DNA of 43,620 nucleotides from JBDRHL01 sp043816955 (GTDB taxonomy: Bacteria > Planctomycetota > Phycisphaerae > Sedimentisphaerales > CAYZTY01). The DNA lies in NCBI GenBank assembly GCA_043816955.1, contig JBDRHL010000125.1, positions 1 to 43,620 on the forward strand, read 5' to 3'. Made by a program: the position numbers and the translations under genes. Under the pieces are notes generated by a model. The model searched no databases and was not told the DNA's origin. It saw only the letters and a program-made list of their open reading frames with translations. Below, piece by piece: positions 41,665 through 43,620 of this stretch (within the stretch, counting starts at the first letter, position 1; each line of letters starts with the position of its first letter).

Positions 41665-43239
41665 CTATTGTTGATGTTTTAAGTACTCCCGCGCGTTTTG
41701 TAATTTTTCCAGGAACTTGTTTTTATTGAACTGTGAGACCCATTTCCTCAAAATAATCCAGCCGCCAAAGCGGACCAGGTCATTACGCCACAGCCGGTAC
41801 CACTTTTTCCATCCCGATCGGATGTTATGAAGAAAGAAAATCAAACCGGGAAATGAGAAGATATTTACTGCCACGAGAAACAAGTATTTAAACCGGTAGA
41901 ACCTGCCCATAATTAATCGGGCAGAGTCCTGTACCTGTTCGGAACTGAGGGGCTCATCCGGCTCAAACAATGGGAAGTTGCCATCATAATATTCCCAGCC
42001 GATATGCTGAAGGGGGTAAATCCGATTTTGTTCCTCCAGTCTGCGTCTTAATCGTGTACCGCTTAAAGGAACCGGCTGTAATACCTGAACCGTATCGATT
42101 TTGGCTTTCCTGATGAAATCCTTATAACATTTGACCCGTTCTTCTGCGGACATTTTGAAACCGGTATTTTCCCTTAGCGGATAGCCGAAGATGAACATGC
42201 CATGGACCAAAAACCCGAATTTGCGAAATATTCTTGCCAGCGGCAGCATGTCGGCAGATGTTATGTGTTTATTCATGGCTTTTAGTTCAGCGTCGATAGG
42301 CGATTCAAAGCCGACAACCACCGTTTGAATGCCTGCCTGCAGCATAGCGACAAGCAACTGAGTATCTCTCGCTTTGTCCAGTCTTATCTGGACGGTTATA
42401 TCCAGCCTTTTGCCTATTCTTCTTTCGTAATCTGCGAGCATATTACAGAGCCTTATCGTTTCATCCCGCTGCTGTCCGAAAAGATCATCGACTATGAAAA
42501 ATTTTCTGGCGTTGTTCGTCTCGAGAAGGAAGCTGATTTGCTCAAGCAGGCGTTCGGGCCTGGCATGTCTTGGTTTGCCCTTAACAGTGCAAAACTCGCA
42601 ATCCATACCACAGCCGCGTATTCTTTCGACAGGATAAATTTTAATCCTGGCGTAGCGCACCAAAGAAAAATCGGGCAGAGGTAATTTGTCAAAATCTACC
42701 AGCGGGTCCCTTTTAGCGGTAAAAACGGGTTTGCCATTTTCAAGATAAGCTATACCCTTCACTTCACCCGCTTCTCGATTGCTTTCTATGGTTTGTATAA
42801 GCTCCTTGATTGTTTCTTCGGCTTCGCCAATAACAACGTAGTCAATGCCCGAAGACAATGCCTCCAGTATATTGTCTTCAACAAAATGTTGTCCACCGGC
42901 AATGGTAACAACATTCTCCTTTTTGTAGAATCGTGCTATCTCATAAAGCCGGGGGATAGTACTGGTAAGCCCTCCGTATAATCCAACCACGTCGGCAGGC
43001 CTCTGGCTTTGCAGGAATTTGTGGTCAGCTCCCCGGGTATCTGCTCTGGGGCCGAATCTGCCAAGGTTATTTTCATCAATAACCTCAACATCCCACCTTT
43101 CCATTTTATTTACCATACTGGCGACACAAACAGGCCCCAACGCCGTAGTCTTTTTTGCTATACGGGAATAAATATTAAAGGCGGGATAGGAAGGAACCAC
43201 GATCCTCAACCTATACCGGCTTTTTGATGAGTCAAACAC
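41665..43239 (-). CDS. Radical SAM protein with a B12-binding-like N-terminal domain
   Basis: A 524-residue enzyme. Residues about 10-170 look like a cobalamin-binding (BchE-type) domain: GLYGGLTS and IAGGQHF, but the canonical DxHxxG motif reads DENNLG, with Asn instead of the cobalt-ligand His. The radical SAM core has RGCGMDCEFCTVKG (CxxxCxxC, a 4Fe-4S site) near residue 211, with GFESP and FIFGYP motifs after. A C-terminal hydrophobic stretch (FLVAVNIFSFPGLIFFLHN) near 450-470 suggests membrane association. Start is GTG at 43239. Substrate unknown; lipid, cofactor or natural-product modification are all possible. Confidence 0.88.
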   Translation of the reverse strand: MFDSSKSRYRLRIVVPSYPAFNIYSRIAKKTTALGPVCVASMVNKMERWDVEVIDENNLGRFGPRADTRGADHKFLQSQRPADVVGLYGGLTSTIPRLYEIARFYKKENVVTIAGGQHFVEDNILEALSSGIDYVVIGEAEETIKELIQTIESNREAGEVKGIAYLENGKPVFTAKRDPLVDFDKLPLPDFSLVRYARIKIYPVERIRGCGMDCEFCTVKGKPRHARPERLLEQISFLLETNNARKFFIVDDLFGQQRDETIRLCNMLADYERRIGKRLDITVQIRLDKARDTQLLVAMLQAGIQTVVVGFESPIDAELKAMNKHITSADMLPLARIFRKFGFLVHGMFIFGYPLRENTGFKMSAEERVKCYKDFIRKAKIDTVQVLQPVPLSGTRLRRRLEEQNRIYPLQHIGWEYYDGNFPLFEPDEPLSSEQVQDSARLIMGRFYRFKYLFLVAVNIFSFPGLIFFLHNIRSGWKKWYRLWRNDLVRFGGWIILRKWVSQFNKNKFLEKLQNAREYLKHQQ

Positions 43240-43486
43240 GCTTAAAATCCATCCACTTTTTTGGCTTAGCCCGGGCTTAAGTAAGCCATGTAATAAAAGG
43301 GTTATTATCTGAAGAATAAACTAACCTGTTATCCGCCAGGAATCAAGAGGTTTGTGCGGCGGTTAAATCTGGAAGTTTAAGTGTTTGTTATCAGGCGAGT
43401 TGGCAGCAGTCAACCCGGATACAACAGGAGCGACCGAATAGATTTCAAATCAGCCGGGTATTAACAGGAGAGAAGATAGCACGCGA
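43240..43486. other. Spacer upstream of the radical SAM gene
   Basis: 247 bases without a supported gene. On the minus strand TTGACT followed after 17 bases by TAACAA is a weak promoter candidate. GGCTTA at 43263-43268 pairs with TAAGCC at 43282-43287, with a GCCCGGGC palindrome inside, a possible leader hairpin before the radical SAM start. Confidence 0.3.
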
Positions 43487-43620
43487 TTACCCGTTTCTTA
43501 AAGGTTCAAAGAGTATTTCCCCGAATCTTGGCTGCTTTAATCGAGCGAATTGCTGTAAGCCATCCAGCAAACGATAATAAACAAACTTTGTTTTCTTTCG
43601 GAAGCGGCTGGTATAGGAAA
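43487..43620 (-). CDS. Possible 3' end of a gene running off the window
   Basis: The minus strand is open from the right edge for 43 codons to a TAA at 43487-43489. The translated end is charged and aromatic, finishing LKQPRFGEILFEPLRNG, which looks protein-like. There is no start in view, and 43 codons could stay open by chance. I cannot assign a family. It would be co-oriented with the radical SAM gene. Confidence 0.3.
   Translation of the reverse strand, partial: SYTSRFRKKTKFVYYRLLDGLQQFARLKQPRFGEILFEPLRNG

Noticed and set aside
1..43620. tRNA, rRNA, CRISPR, prophage or insertion sequence
   Set aside because: I looked for cloverleaf-type ends, regularly spaced repeats, transposase motifs and terminal inverted repeats and saw none.

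Overview
The window reads as a chromosomal segment of a Gram-negative-type bacterium, most likely a planctomycete of the Phycisphaerae/Sedimentisphaerales kind. This is inferred from the gene mix, not from a marker gene. The mix is: a compact type II secretion/pseudopilin operon with unusually large pseudopilins, a bacterial topoisomerase VI B subunit, LptB plus heptosyltransferase and WaaP-type kinase (so an LPS-like outer-membrane glycolipid), GatCAB, an MFS-HEAT fusion, and DUF2752/DUF2062 proteins. I see no rRNA, tRNA, CRISPR array, insertion sequence or prophage. Gene density is high and the gene content looks like core chromosome rather than an island.

Layout. 1-464 is an AT-rich leader with several TATAAT boxes. 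471-10454 (+) is one operon: gspE, gspF, five pseudopilin genes and a very large gspK-like gene, with short gaps or overlaps. 10461-13236 (-) holds an orphan secreted protein and an inositol-monophosphatase-family enzyme. 13277-20310 (+) holds a DUF2752 membrane protein, a lipoprotein, serA, topoisomerase VI subunit B, a glmM-like phosphohexomutase and a CDF metal transporter. 20533-22065 (+) is xylB, converging on a pta/LigD-phosphoesterase pair (-). 23680-29042 (+) holds lptB, def, fmt, rsmB and dnaA, with a candidate origin or dnaA control region between rsmB and dnaA. 29511-31787 (+) is the MFS-HEAT fusion. 31826-35528 (-) holds a GuaA-type ATP pyrophosphatase, DUF2062, a GT9 heptosyltransferase and a WaaP-like kinase. 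A Nudix gene (+) follows, then a gamma-glutamylcyclotransferase fusion (-), gatC-gatA-gatB (-), a radical SAM protein (-), and the 3' end of another possible gene (-) at the right edge.

How the parts fit. The first 10 kb supplies the cytoplasmic ATPase, inner-membrane platform and pseudopilus of a secretion machine, but not its secretin, GspC/L/M or prepilin peptidase. LptB, GT9 and the WaaP-like kinase point to an LPS-type outer membrane for that machine to cross. def-fmt-rsmB-dnaA is a translation/replication housekeeping block. GatCAB implies indirect Gln-tRNA and/or Asn-tRNA synthesis.

The observations I rate most worth checking are: a topoisomerase VI B subunit with no A subunit beside it, whose basic N-terminal tail carries a motif resembling the bacterial sliding-clamp-binding hexapeptide; a cyclotransferase fused to what looks like an amidoligase; a GMP-synthase-like ATPase with several altered signature motifs; the inverted DnaA-box pair upstream of dnaA; and a 15-codon reading frame with a full-length Shine-Dalgarno between two hairpins after dnaA.
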